Notes under the pieces: model-generated
Told to the model about the DNA's origin: nothing
The model's input: the letters and a program-made list of their open reading frames with translations, nothing else
Databases searched by the model: none
Made by a program: the position numbers and the translations under genes
Part shown: piece after piece, positions 42,902 to 53,125 of the stretch
Layout: each line of letters opens with the position of its first letter
How positions within the stretch are numbered: the first letter of the stretch is position 1
Assembly: GCA_030323885.1 (NCBI GenBank)
Contig: CM059197.1
Location: 27,981,178-28,045,177, forward strand
From: Branchipolynoe longqiensis
Lineage: Eukaryota; Annelida; Polychaeta; Phyllodocida; Polynoidae
Reading direction: 5' to 3'
Length of the DNA: 64,000 nucleotides

Positions 42902-43466
42902 AGCTGTGTTCACACCCACAACTTTTGGCCGAACTAGATAAGGCGAACTAGAGGAGGCAAACTAGGCGTGAAAGTGAGTCATATCCATACTTGCAGTACT
43001 TTGGTCGGTTTAAGGCGGAAATCAATATCTGTGCATGAGCAAGTCCATATTAACCAGCACCACTTTCGGTTAGTCGATGAGAGAGTGTGGGTTCGACCTA
43101 GATATGTATGACTGAATCGTATTGTTTTGGAATGGTCAAAACTTGTGCTGGGCAGTGAAAACCTAAAAATAAATGATGAAAAAAATATCTGTACACCTCT
43201 AGCCGGCTCATAGATCAAATTATATTATATAGTGTGACATGCTTAATCCGCTTCAAGTAAACCGCTACCGTCCACACAAGCAAGGTGGGCCGACTTAAGC
43301 TAGTTCGCCTCATATATACTACCTCGCAAAGTGGTTTACTTGAAGCAAACTAGATGAGGCGACTTAGCTTTAAGTCGCCTCAGCGTAGTGTCCACACGAC
43401 CAATTTGAGTCGAACTAAAGGAGGCGAATTAGTTCAGCCGACTTAACTCGCCCGTGTAAACAGGGC
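42902..43466. mobile_element. Hb-3 palindromic element in the LINE-type tail
   Basis: The left end AGCTGTGTTCACACCCACAA and right end CCCGTGTAAACAGGGC lie between TTA (42899-42901) and GTA (43467-43469). Many GGCGAACTAG and TTAAGTCG motifs occur with their complements. Removing it restores cagtctt-tgttgcatcacgac, the sequence of the uninterrupted tail. Confidence 0.75.
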
Positions 43467-43469
43467 GTA

Positions 43470-43510
43470 TGTTGCATCACGACCGACAGCATGATGATGA
43501 TGATGATGAC
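43470..43510 (+). mobile_element. LINE-type 3' tail with ATGATG run
   Basis: gttgcatcacgaccgacagc followed by (ATG)n. Completes the module at 42466. Confidence 0.85.
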
Positions 43511-43591
43511 CCGAATGGAAGCAGACGTCAGTGCAACCACCAAGCAGTACTTTTTGTAAATATACCATCCTCTTTATAAAAAACCCAGGCT

Positions 43592-44022
43592 GGATTAGAC
43601 GGTGGTTGATTTGGTACAAGCGCGTGCTTCCCATGCGGAAGTTCCAGAGTTTGAATCTCGACCGAGGCAAATGAATGACTCACTAAAACGTGTCGGTACT
43701 TAGCCTGGTGCTTGGTATTACTTGGAAAGGGGAGGGACTGGTTGACTCAGTATCAGGATAATGTCACTGTGTGGAATATTATGTCATGGTCCCGGCAGCC
43801 CGGTATCCCAGTGGAGCAGTACTATGAGGTTGCCGTGGGTAGGCACTCTCACAACCCGGTGTCCATCCTCCTAATTATGACCTAGGATAATATTAGGGCG
43901 TAAAACCCTTAGCAAAGAGATAAACGCAGTGGGGCAGTACTATAAAGTTGACATGAGTAGGCACTGTCACAAGTCAGTGCCCATCCTTATCTGACCTTGG
44001 ATATTACCAGAGCGTAAAACCC
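43592..44022 (+). mobile_element. SINE-1 with an extra partial 3' end
   Basis: 43592-43915 is a SINE-1 with head gattagacggtggttgattt. 43928-44022 repeats the last 95 bp (gtggggcagtactataaagt, then ggatattaccagagcgtaaa), so the 3' part is present twice in tandem. Confidence 0.88.
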
Positions 44023-44703
44023 TCAATAGCTCGATTAGATTCAGCCTTATATAGTACCTGCTATGGTTTCATCCGCGTATTTTCCCTATGCATTTGCTAC
44101 CACAGATGCATTCACCAGGTAGCATAGTTTGTGTTAGCGTGCATGTTGTATGAACAGCGTTGGATGGATGCGTGAACCATCTCCATGGATACATTACGCA
44201 GGACAGAAGCGGTAGAACCACCAAGATCAGTCTGGCACATTTGAACTTCTCCCCCCCCCCCCCACAATTGTTGCCGCATTGAGAAAGATGAAAGAACAGA
44301 TCAGTAAATAGATGGGTTGAGAAGTGAGGCATATTTAGGATATCACTAACATGGTTAACATGGCGACTCTATTACAAATCAGGTCATAATGAGGTAATTC
44401 CCAATTGATATGTCCATTCTATATATATATATTTATGTAGTTTTGAAAGTCAGCAGAGTGACAGTTGGCTCACGGTGTAGAGGAGTTGGGGAGGAGAGGT
44501 TGCCCGCTTCGCAGTTAATAACATGGAAGTTAAGGTGGTTAGAGAGAAACATTAAGGGCCTGCTGTTATTTATATCCACATAATAAATGATATAGTATGT
44601 AATTGTTTGATCTATCGCCAAAGATATGTATGTAAATATATATATATGGTTTTATGTATGTGTACATATACATATATATTCATATATACATTTAAGTATA
44701 CAT
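44023..44703. other. No gene; poly-C and AT runs
   Basis: Poly-C at 44251-44264 and TATA-rich runs at 44421-44432 and 44634-44690. Otherwise unmatched. Confidence 0.4.
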
Positions 44704-44985
44704 CTTACCTGTGGAGTCCCTCAAGGTTCAGTATTAGGCCCACTCCTCTTCATTATTTACATCAATGATGTAGAGAAGACCTTAGAGGGAATGAAATTCC
44801 ACCTATTTGCTGATGACACTGTGATATACACAACACGCAATAACAGAAAAGAGAACAGATAAGCTAAATGAGAAACTAGTAGCTTTAAATAATTGGTGTA
44901 ACTCCAACAAGATTTCCATAAACCACAAGAAGTCGAAGGTCCTACTGTTTCCTGCTAGACTAATGACAACAACAAATAAAATGAA
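44704..44985 (+). pseudogene. LINE reverse transcriptase core fragment (PQGS...FADD)
   Basis: The translation from 44704 reads [20 protein letters not shown], then [21 protein letters not shown]. This spans two conserved reverse transcriptase blocks: the G-PQGS motif and the F/YADD catalytic pair, of which the two Asp are present. After a frameshift near 44850 the next block follows as KLNEKLVALNNWCNSNKISI and NHKKSKVLLF, the expected segment after FADD in non-LTR elements. The upstream and downstream domains are absent and a microsatellite replaces the 5' side. It is a dead internal fragment. The type (Jockey/CR1/L2-like versus others) cannot be told. Confidence 0.9.
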
Positions 44986-45446
44986 TTAAAAAAGAAAAAG
45001 AAAGATAGATAAATAAATAAATAAATAAATAAAGAGAAAATACTCTGATAATTCAAACAAGATATTATAGGGTAAAATCAAAACCTAATGACCACTAATG
45101 CAGCAAGGTGAAGACATTCAGAGAAATTAACTATTGGTAACCAAAAAATAATCCGATTGTAGAACGAACAAACTCACAGAGGTTTGGGGGATGTGGGAGA
45201 ATACTTACAAACAGAGAAAGAATGCATGCAGTAGTTAGCTACACAACAACTGAATGTTATAAAACGAAGGGGAGTCACAAGAGTATTACGGTCTAGGAGC
45301 AAAAACAAGTCATTAGCCTTAACAGTTATGGGCAGCATAAATACACCCATCACCAACAAAAGAAAAGGAAAAGAAGAAATATGTATATGTATATAACATC
45401 CTCTGAGCTAGTGGAGGGCGAGGCAGAGGCGGTGCATCCTGACACC
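44986..45446. other. No gene; AAAT run
   Basis: A (AAAT)n run lies at 45008-45033. The rest could be 3' LINE sequence, but no coding is seen. Confidence 0.35.
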
Positions 45447-45830
45447 TAGATAACAGATTCACCCTGTACTCGCAGTACACAGCTGAATAGCACCCCTATC
45501 TAAAAGCTGTCGAAAAAGCAGGGAAATGAAATGAGAGCCTAAATCCACAATCTAAAAAGCAATATGTATTCTTTATATATATATGTGTTAATATTTCCCC
45601 GCTACCTTTGAGTTGAAAAATATAATAAAACATATAGTTTAATAGAATTGAAAGGTGAAATTGACGGCGTTCTATGGTCGCCATCTTGTCTTTTTGCATT
45701 CTCTCACAGTTCACCAACTCTGTGGCGATATAAGTACCCATTTGATACTGGAGGCAGGAATTCTACTTCCTGTTCCATACTAAAGCTATTTAGAATACGT
45801 TGTCGTCCAGCTGCGTACTCAAGCTGGCAC
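45447..45830 (-). mobile_element. M9 MITE, copy 3, one end lost
   Basis: It starts TAGATAACAGATTCACCC (45447) with its hairpin GTACTCGCAGTAC. The other end is lost near 45830, where a C/G-rich run begins. On the minus strand the small frame reads MEQEVEFLPPVSNGYLYRHR and is then broken by a stop. Confidence 0.85.
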
Positions 45831-46299
45831 CCACCCCCACCCCAGGGAGAAGGGGGGGGGGGGGTGCAACCCACTCCATATCGTGTTACATGCGATAACG
45901 GGTTTATTACTATTCATATTTTATTTGTATGTGTGTGTGCATAATACACTGCTATGTAGGCCTATATACTGTAGTGTTCCCTAATCAGCACCACTATCAC
46001 ACAGTGGTTGCAGCTACTACACTGACCCTTGTTTGTTAAGAAGTAGCACCATGCTAACGGCCACCTCCTAATGGAGGTCACATGCTACCCGGCTTGGCAT
46101 TGACAGGCCACTTCGCTATTCTGGCGGAATAAACCATGGAGGGCCATGCAATATGAAGCTGACTCAGTGTTTCATCGTTATTCCCCACACAGAGTAGGAC
46201 ATAGTCCACCATACTACACCTCCACAGATCGACCACTCTCCTATATCGATTGCTGTATTTGGGTCCCAAACGATCGCCCATAGAATACCTTAGTAATGA
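45831..46299. other. No gene; poly-G run
   Basis: A poly-G at 45852-45864 with a C-rich flank (ccaccccca) could fold. The rest is unmatched. Confidence 0.4.
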
Positions 46300-46391
46300 T
46301 ATAAAAAAAAGCTCCCTATGCTGACCACCTCCCTAAATGGACCAATTAAAGTTGGTCCCATGGTCGGTCGATTTAGCGAGGTTTTACTGTA
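46300..46391. mobile_element. Pogo-like MITE, right part
   Basis: ccacctccctaaatggacca, then ggtcggtcgatttagcgagg and TTTTACTG next to TA. It corresponds to the right half of 24146-24323. Confidence 0.7.
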
Positions 46392-46599
46392 TATATATAG
46401 GCAAGTTATGAGCATGGGATGCCCTCTAGAGGCTTCTGAGGAAGTGTAATCCAAGTAAGGAATAGTGATTGACCCCCAACCACACAGATGAAATGTAGGC
46501 CGCGGTGCAGGAAGAACAATATGCTACTTCTTAATTATTACCAGGATATTATTTATATTTGTGTCGGTAAGCTGCAGACACCGCAGATGGTGCAGATGC

Positions 46600-46702
46600 T
46601 GCAGCACTATCAGTGTATAGTATTAATACATTCTTCAAACGTCACAGCACTATCATCATATACTACTAATACATGCTTCAAACTGCAGCACTATCGGCAT
46701 AT
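46600..46702. repeat. Short tandem (CAGCACTATC, about 43 bp, 2.3 units)
   Basis: gcagcactatcagtgtatag, then cacagcactatcatcatata, then gcagcactatcggcatatg. Confidence 0.7.
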
Positions 46703-46724
46703 GCCAATATGTATATGAAACCTG

Positions 46725-46830
46725 ACTTCCAGGAATTTTACGCGATTCCCTGACAATGCTAAACCTATGGGAGAATATCCGAATTTCTGCTCTTTTTACC
46801 GGATACCAAATTCATCGCTGGTGTATCTAC
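46725..46830 (+). repeat. Family T fragment
   Basis: ctgacttccaggaattttac, then cgattccctgacaatg, then accggataccaaattc, in the order seen at 37388-37505. Confidence 0.5.
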
Positions 46831-46989
46831 CTGATGCCGCCAGTCAAGTTGGTAGAGTCGCTGACCAAAGCAATCAAAGAATGAGGTGTGTGTTTACATA
46901 ACTTCCGCTATTAATGTGTTCTACAATCTATTATGGGTGTAAAACCAAGAACACCATCTATCTTCAGTTTCCTATATTATGGTTTAGTC

Positions 46990-47396
46990 AAGATAAAGGA
47001 TTCACCTGGTACTCGCAATACACGGGTGAATACCAACCCTATATAAAAACGGTCGAAAATGCTGTTACTGAAATGAGAGCCTAATTTCACAATCTAAGAA
47101 GCAACCATTATTCTTTACATATGTCTTATTATTTCCCCGCTACCTTTGACTTGAAAGATATAATAAAATATCTAGTTTAATAAGATTTAAAAGTGAAATT
47201 GACGGCCTTCTATGGCCGCCATCTTGTCTTTTTGTATTCTGTCCCATTTCACGAACTCTGTGCCTATATAAGTATCCATTTGATACTGGAAGCAGGCATT
47301 CTAGTTCCTTTTCCATACTAAAGCTATTTTTGCCCATATTTACACTACGTTGTCATTCAGCCGTGTACTACAAGTACCAGGTGAATCTTTTATCTA
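46990..47396 (-). mobile_element. M9 MITE, copy 4, complete (407 bp)
   Basis: The termini are AAGATAAAGGATTCACC and GGTGAATCTTTTATCTA. Target duplications are GGTTTAGTC (46981-46989) and GGTATAGTC (47397-47405), 9 bp with one mismatch. Same length and internal order as copy 2, inverted. Confidence 0.88.
47140..47337 (-). CDS. 65-codon open frame inside M9 copy 4
   Basis: The frame reads MGKNSFSMEKELECLLPVSN, then GYLYRHRVREMGQNTKRQDG, and ends DILLYLSSQR. It starts 59 bp from the element end, exactly as in copies 2 and 5. No stop has arisen despite about 17 residue changes from copy 2. No recognised domain. It is reported because the frame is shared, not because a function is inferred. Neutral survival of a 195-nt frame through this much divergence is quite possible. 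Confidence 0.18.
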   Translation of the reverse strand: MGKNSFSMEKELECLLPVSNGYLYRHRVREMGQNTKRQDGGHRRPSISLLNLIKLDILLYLSSQR

Positions 47397-47536
47397 GGTA
47401 TAGTCACTATATATCCTATCTAACTAGCCATGTATAGTACACTATTGGTCACACTGGCGCCGCCTGTGAGGGGCTGTAAGCACTGTATTCACCTGCGTCT
47501 ATCCATTATTGCTTATAGACCCGTTTGGACTATCAA

Positions 47537-47690
47537 ATGTGAACTGGAAATTATAATTCTTACATACATATCCATGTACATTTACATATATATTATATAT
47601 ATTATATATATATATATATCATTATATGTGTGTGCATAGACATACTTACATGTTTATCGACATAGCGACATATATGAGCTGTCACCCCAT
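47537..47690. repeat. 150-bp direct repeat, copy 1
   Basis: actggaaattataattctta through tgtttatcgacatagcgaca to gagctgtcaccccatc. Its partner is 48497-48640. Confidence 0.85.
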
Positions 47691-47924
47691 CCGACATGCC
47701 TATCAGTGTTACCTGCCAGACACTTCATGTATGACCGGACATGAGAATGAGCACGTCAGATGGGAGGAAGCCGTCTATCATTCCCGGACGTTGTCTGGTG
47801 ACGTCATGCAGCCCGGAAGTGACGCATACTGTACATCCGTGGCGACATTCATTTAGCGAGATAGGCAGGCACCCGTCCACACTAGGGATAGTGGGTGCGC
47901 CCTCTGGTGGCTTTGTTGGTGCTG

Positions 47925-48232
47925 CCGGAGGAAGCTGCAGACTTCCCAGGCGGAAGGTCATGAATTAGCATTGTGGCTGAGTCAAAACAGTGACTTACAA
48001 AAATTGATACTTGTTGTTGGTACATAGCATGGTGCATGGCATTACTATGATAGGACAAGGACTGGTTAGCTCAGTATCAGGATGATGTGACTGCGTGGGA
48101 TATCGGTTCATCGGCCTGGTCTCCAAGAGGGACAGGACTATAATGTCAGCATGAGTGTGCGCTGTCAGATGTGGGGGATATGCCCTGATATGATCTTAGA
48201 TGGGACTAGGATGTAAAACCCCAACAAACAAA
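47925..48232 (+). mobile_element. SINE-1 copy
   Basis: Head remnant cagacttcccaggcggaagg without a clear B box, body, tail gtaaaaccccaacaaacaaa. Confidence 0.87.
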
Positions 48233-48364
48233 AACAGTATGTTGAGAAGCGAAGGGCTGCATATACACTAGTACAGCAGAAATCTAGCTCGTAGTGAGTT
48301 AGAGAAGAGAAATGTCAGTATATTTCTAATGTGCTATTTCCATTTTGCGATTCGATTTCCATTC

Positions 48365-48496
48365 CAGGATTTGAACCCACATTCGCACCCATATTCCAAG
48401 ACTTGTGTCCTTATCATTAGACTATCTAGGTGTCCTGATGCAGTCACGCTATTAACGCCTCCCTGTTTATATGGCTCCTTATCTGAGAGTTCAGTG
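48365..48496 (-). mobile_element. SINE-2-like head, reverse
   Basis: Inverted B box (GATTTGAACCCACA) and inverted A-box region (cattagactatctaggtgtc), ending ccttatctgagagttcagtg. Confidence 0.65.
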
Positions 48497-48640
48497 TAAA
48501 CTGGAAATTATAATTCTTACACACATATTCATGTACATTTACATATATATTATATATATATCATTATATGTGCGTGAGCGTAGGCACACTGACATGTTTA
48601 TCGACATAGCGACATATGAGCTGTTACCCCACTTGCTCCC
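48497..48640. repeat. 150-bp direct repeat, copy 2
   Basis: actggaaattataattctta through tgtttatcgacatagcgaca. It lacks an internal TATA stretch present in copy 1. It directly abuts the SINE-2-like head. Confidence 0.85.
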
Positions 48641-48730
48641 CTGGAAATGTGTCTCTGAAATATTGTTTGTCGAGAATTCATTTAATTCCTGTGAGTACAT
48701 ACATACAGGAAATACACTTACCTTATATAT

Positions 48731-48984
48731 GAGACTGTCTCATAAGGTGATAAATCTTTTTGTTGGTGTCCATTGTAACGATTGACACAAAAGAGCACAG
48801 AAAAGGTTAGCTGAAAACACAAGGACATTTGCTTCAAATCAATATGTATTCTATTGGGATTATGAAACACCATGTACAAAACAAATCAGTGTATCCTGAA
48901 CAAATGCATAAGCAGATAGTATGTTGATTGTTACAATGGACACAGTTTTGTCACATATTGCTTAGCACCTTTTGAGACAGTTTC
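48731..48984 (+). mobile_element. MITE family D, copy 3 (254 bp)
   Basis: Both ends are intact: GAGACTGTCTCATAAGGTG and the inverse of GAAACTGTCTCAAAAGGTGC. The outer flanks are TATAT and ATATA. The interior matches copy 2 closely. Confidence 0.9.
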
Positions 48985-49097
48985 ATATACAATCACAGTG
49001 CAAGTCCACCAACGACAGTGTGCATAGATTGTACCAGATCCTCGTTATAGTACCCGCGTTATGTAGTCAACATGGTTAATTCAAACAAAGAGACTAT

Positions 49098-49378
49098 TGC
49101 ACTTAGCTCAGGATTCGAACCCATATCTTCTAGAAGTATGTGGCTAGTATCCTAACCATTACGCTCTCTAGACTCCATGATCCATTCACCCTATCCAGCA
49201 TCACCTGCCTCTGTGGCTGGTTGACTGAGAGCTCAGTGCAGACTAAGTAGGCAGGTAGGTATAGATAGGGTGATTGCATCAGCTAACCTAGCTAGTATAA
49301 TGGTTAGTACACTACCCCCGGAATGGTAGGAATTGTTGGTTGAAATACAGTTATATGCACAATATTCACTATGTAAAA
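49098..49378. mobile_element. Two SINE-2 copies head to head
   Basis: 49098-49240 is a reversed tRNA-like head and flank (ggattcgaacccatatcttc, ccattacgctctctagactc). 49215-49378 is a forward copy (agctagtataatggttagta). The pair forms an inverted repeat. Confidence 0.7.
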
Positions 49379-49514
49379 CCGCACGCACAACAGTTGTTTA
49401 AATAAAAGGCACAGCCCACACTCACATTCACATTTAATGATCCAATCTCTCCTGGGGAAAGGCGTCGGGGAAGTCCCTGCTCATGATTTTTTCATTTTCT
49501 GTTTTATGTGACGG

Positions 49515-50392
49515 CTGTGGGTATATGGGAGTGGCAGGTGGGTATATGGGAGTGGTGGGCGGGTATATGGGAGTGACAGGTGGGTATATGGGAGTGGTGG
49601 GTGGGTATATGGGAGTGACAGGTGGGTATATGGGAGTGGTAGGTGGGTATATGGGAGTGTCAGATGGGTATCTGGGAGTGTCAGGTGTGTATATGGGAGT
49701 GTCAGCTGGGTATATGGGATCGGTAGGTGGGTATATGGGAGGGACAGGTGGGTATATAAGAGTGGTGGGCGGGTATATGGGAGTGGTAGGTGGGTATATG
49801 GGAGTGTCAGGTGGGTATATGGGAGTGGTAGGTGGGTATATTGGAGTGACACGTGGGTATATGAGAGTGGTGGGCGAGTATATGGGAGTGTCAGATGGGT
49901 ATATGGGAGTGTCAGGTGGATCTATGAGAGTGGTGGGAGGGTATATGGGAGTGTCAGGTGGGTATATGGGACTGGTGGGCGGGTATATGGGAGTGGCAGG
50001 TGGATATATGAGAGTGGTGGGCGGGGATATGGGAGTGGCATGTGGGTATATGGGAGTGGTAGGTGTGGATATGGGAGTGACAGGTGGATATATGAGAGTG
50101 GTGGGCGGGTATATGGGAGTGGCATGTGGGTATATGGGAGTGGTAGGTGGGGATATGGGAGTGCCAGGTGAATATATGAGAGTGGTGGGTGGGTATATGG
50201 GAGTGGCAGGTGGGTATATGGGAGTGGCAGGTGGGTATATGGGACTGACAGGTGGATATATGAGAGTGGTGGGCGGGTATATGTGAGTGGCATGCGAGTA
50301 TATGGGAGTGGCAGTTGGATATATGAGAGTGGCGGGCGGGTATATGTGAGTGGCAGGCGGGTATATGGGAGTGGCAGGTGCGTTTGGATGTC
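49515..50392. repeat. 21-bp minisatellite, about 42 units
   Basis: The unit is GGGTATATGGGAGTGGCAGGT with variants (GTGGTGGGC, GTGACAGGT, GTGTCAGGT). Higher-order alternation of unit types is visible. Because 21 is a multiple of three, frames of 267 codons on plus (MGVVGGY) and 323 codons on minus (PIYPPAT) stay open. I do not consider them genes. Confidence 0.97.
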
Positions 50393-50666
50393 GACAGGTA
50401 TGCATGTGGTGGAGGGAAGGGTGTGGGGAATTGTTTTGCTGAGTGTGGCTTGCATATGGTAGGGTGAGCTTTATGGATCATGGGCAGTATGCATGTGGAG
50501 GGGAGAAGAGGGACTAGGTGTTGGGAAGTGTGGCATGGATTTGGGAATGCATGTAATACTTTATAGAAAGCTTAATGTGGAGAAGATTTAGTAGGGGAGT
50601 GTGAATTTTAGAATGGGGAGGTGTGTTCGAAATCGTGACGGATACTGAGGTGGTGACTGTTACGTG
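50393..50666. other. G-rich sequence, decayed minisatellite edge
   Basis: gcatgtggtggagggaaggg and gcatgtggaggggagaagag show further degenerate repetition. No gene. Confidence 0.5.
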
Positions 50667-50667
50667 G

Positions 50668-51020
50668 GTTTGTTTGTTTGATTATTGTTGTTTTACGTCC
50701 TTGCAACATCTAAGCCCATATCAGGACGGTTACCAAATTATGACAGTGCGCACTCATGGCGACTTTATAGTGCTGCCCCTCTGGGATACCAGACTGCCAG
50801 CACCATGACCTGATCTCGCACAGAGTCACTTTTTCCTGACACTGAGCCAACCAGTCCTTGCGCTATCCTAATAATGGCGAGCGCCTGGCTAGGAAGCGAC
50901 AAGTAACAATTGTTAAGACGTTGGTTTGACTCAACCAGTGTTTGAACCCACAATCGCACAGTCTACCAACACGGGCGACAGATGGACACTCTAACTCATT
51001 CTGCCATCCCGTCTGGTCTG
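50668..51020 (-). mobile_element. SINE-1, reverse, full length
   Basis: Tail attattgttgttttacgtcc, body, inverted head ending tctgccatcccgtctggtc. Confidence 0.93.
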
Positions 51021-51189
51021 TTAAGTGGGAGGTGTCGGGCGTGTGTGGGTCTGGACATAGGAGCTAGATGACCTATGTGTTGGAGATTCTGAGGTTGATT
51101 GCTGTGTGCATGTGATAGGTCGGGTAGGTGTGTAAGTGGGAGATGTCGGGAGAGTCTGTCTTTTGGAGATTGGTATGTTGATTGTGGAC

Positions 51190-51372
51190 CTCGCGCGCTG
51201 GCCGAATTGGTAGAGCCGCCAACTTCCTGTGCGGAAGGTTCGGCGCACAAATCATTGCCGAATGAAACCAATGATTCACACAATTTATACTTGTCGATAT
51301 CTAACCTGACACTCCGCATTGCTAGGATAGGGTAAGCACTGGTTAGCTCAGTATCAGGGTAACCTGACTGAG
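51190..51372 (+). mobile_element. SINE-1 5' half
   Basis: Head gcgcgctggccgaattggta, degenerate B box and proximal body, ending at aacctgactgagtttgaaat. Confidence 0.85.
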
Positions 51373-51605
51373 TTTGAAATCAGGAGTATGGAATTCTGTA
51401 AAATATGATAGCATTGAATAGATTTGGGCCTAATCGGTACTTAACACCGACGGTAAACTTGATATCGCTTGGTGTTAGCTTAGGCGACATTAAACTCACG
51501 GAATTTCCCTAAACCGGTTACATACATACCAACTTTTCACCGCTAACCCGGAGATCCCCGCTAACCACAGATTTGGAGCGCTAACCCTGCTTCATACATT
51601 TGGCC
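51373..51605. other. No gene seen
   Basis: Unmatched. It contains paired motifs (cgctaacccggag, cgctaacccac) that may be a small inverted or direct repeat. Confidence 0.35.
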
Positions 51606-51945
51606 CCTGGCATGGTGGCCGAATCGGTAGAACGCATGACATGCATGCGGGAGATCGCGAGTTTGGTTCCTGGTCAAATCAAACCGATGACTTATACAAT
51701 TGATAAGTGTCGCTTCCTAGCCTGGCGCTCAGCATTAATAGGATAGGGCAAGGACAGGTTAGCTGAGTGCCAGGATAATGTGACTGAGTGGTATATCGGT
51801 CATAGCGTCGGCGGTCTGATTTCCCAGTGGGGCAGCACTATAATGTCACCATTAGTGAGCATTGTCACAAGTCGGTACCATCCTGATATGACCTTAAATG
51901 TTTCCATGGCATAAAACTCCAACAATCAACCAACCCCCTCCCACA
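51606..51945 (+). mobile_element. SINE-1, full length
   Basis: Head ggcatggtggccgaatcggt, box-like GAGTTTGGTTCCTGGTC, body, tail gcataaaactccaacaatca. Confidence 0.92.
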
Positions 51946-51997
51946 CATCGACCCCACCCTTATTCACCCCATCCCATCTTCACCCACCGCCAGTGCT

Positions 51998-52062
51998 TGT
52001 TTGTTGGGGTTTTACGTCCTAAGAACGTGTATGTTCATATAAGGACGGGCACCACCAACCTA
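51998..52062 (-). mobile_element. SINE-1 tail fragment, reverse
   Basis: ttgttggggttttacgtcct, then tgttcatataaggacgggca. Confidence 0.8.
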
Positions 52063-52719
52063 CTCTGCAGCGAAGCTTCGAAAAAAACAAACATAGCGAC
52101 ATCAGCAATATATGGGATTTCAGAATAGCCGAACTGACATAATAATATTGGTCAATATACTCCAATAATCAATTCGAAATATCCTACCAAACTATGTCTC
52201 CTTCTGACCTCGTTTATGAGATATGCACTTGATTTTTTAGTGCATCGCGTAGTTCCGCTGGGATCCAAGACAGGTGGTAACATCCGCGATAGTTAACGGA
52301 AAAAAGTAACCCTGGAGACAAGGCTATTAATAAACAATGAGCTGCTTTCCTGCACACCGCAGCGGTCGGCAGTTTGAGCTGCTCGGTCATGCCTCGTTCC
52401 GGATTACCATCAACGGGCAATCGTTTCAACTCCAACTCGCTCATGCTCAGTGTAGGAATTTCAGGGGAATTGTTGTAACCTGAAAAAGGAAAATCCTTGA
52501 GGCAAACGTCTGGAAACAGTGCGGTCGCCTATTAGCAGTTATCAAATTAGGTCATCACACTACATAGACACCGCGATTTTAGGAATCCATGAGAAAACTC
52601 CAAACACATATAAAATCTCCTGAATTGCGACAGCTTACTACGGCTATCAATACTCAGAAGACAAGTTATATAAGATGCAGGAAGGCCTGTTGTTGAGATT
52701 AGGCGCAAATGAGGGTTTG
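52063..52719. other. No gene seen
   Basis: Unmatched sequence. Frames of about 70 codons lack any feature. Confidence 0.4.
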
Positions 52720-52930
52720 TTGGCTGGCTGTTTGAGTTGTATTTAGCTCCTCGCAACATCTAAGGTCATATCAGGACGGGTACCGACTTGTGACATTTCG
52801 CATGCATGGCGACTTTATAGTGCTGCCCAAATAGGAAATCATGCCGCTGGTACCATGACCTGATATCCCACTCAGTCTCATTATCCTGACACTGGCCTAC
52901 CCAGTGCTTGCCCAATCCTATTAATAAGGC
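52720..52930 (-). mobile_element. SINE-1 3' two-thirds, reverse
   Basis: ttggctggctgtttgagttg, ctcgcaacatctaaggtcat, through atatcccactcagtctcatt to cttgcccaatcctatta. Confidence 0.88.
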
Positions 52931-53072
52931 TCAAATGAAGGAAGAACCAATATATCCTATGTTCTGAGTGAGACTGGTCTATGGATTTATTTCCTGATAC
53001 TGGCTTTCCTATTGGCTTCCAACGAATACGTAAAAATCGTATGGGTAGGCAGATATGTGAGTATTACTTAAC

Positions 53073-53125
53073 CTATCCGTCATGATATGCCATTAAATGT
53101 TGCCAGGCCGTAAAACTCCAACAAA
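53073..53125 (+). mobile_element. SINE-1 tail fragment
   Basis: ccgtcatgatatgccattaa, then atgttgccaggccgtaaaac and a tccaacaa tail. Confidence 0.8.

Noticed and set aside
49434..50405. 323-codon Pro/Tyr/Thr-rich frame resembling an extensin- or mucin-like protein
   Set aside because: 21-bp minisatellite; the opposite strand is equally open, and there is no signal peptide or flanking exon.
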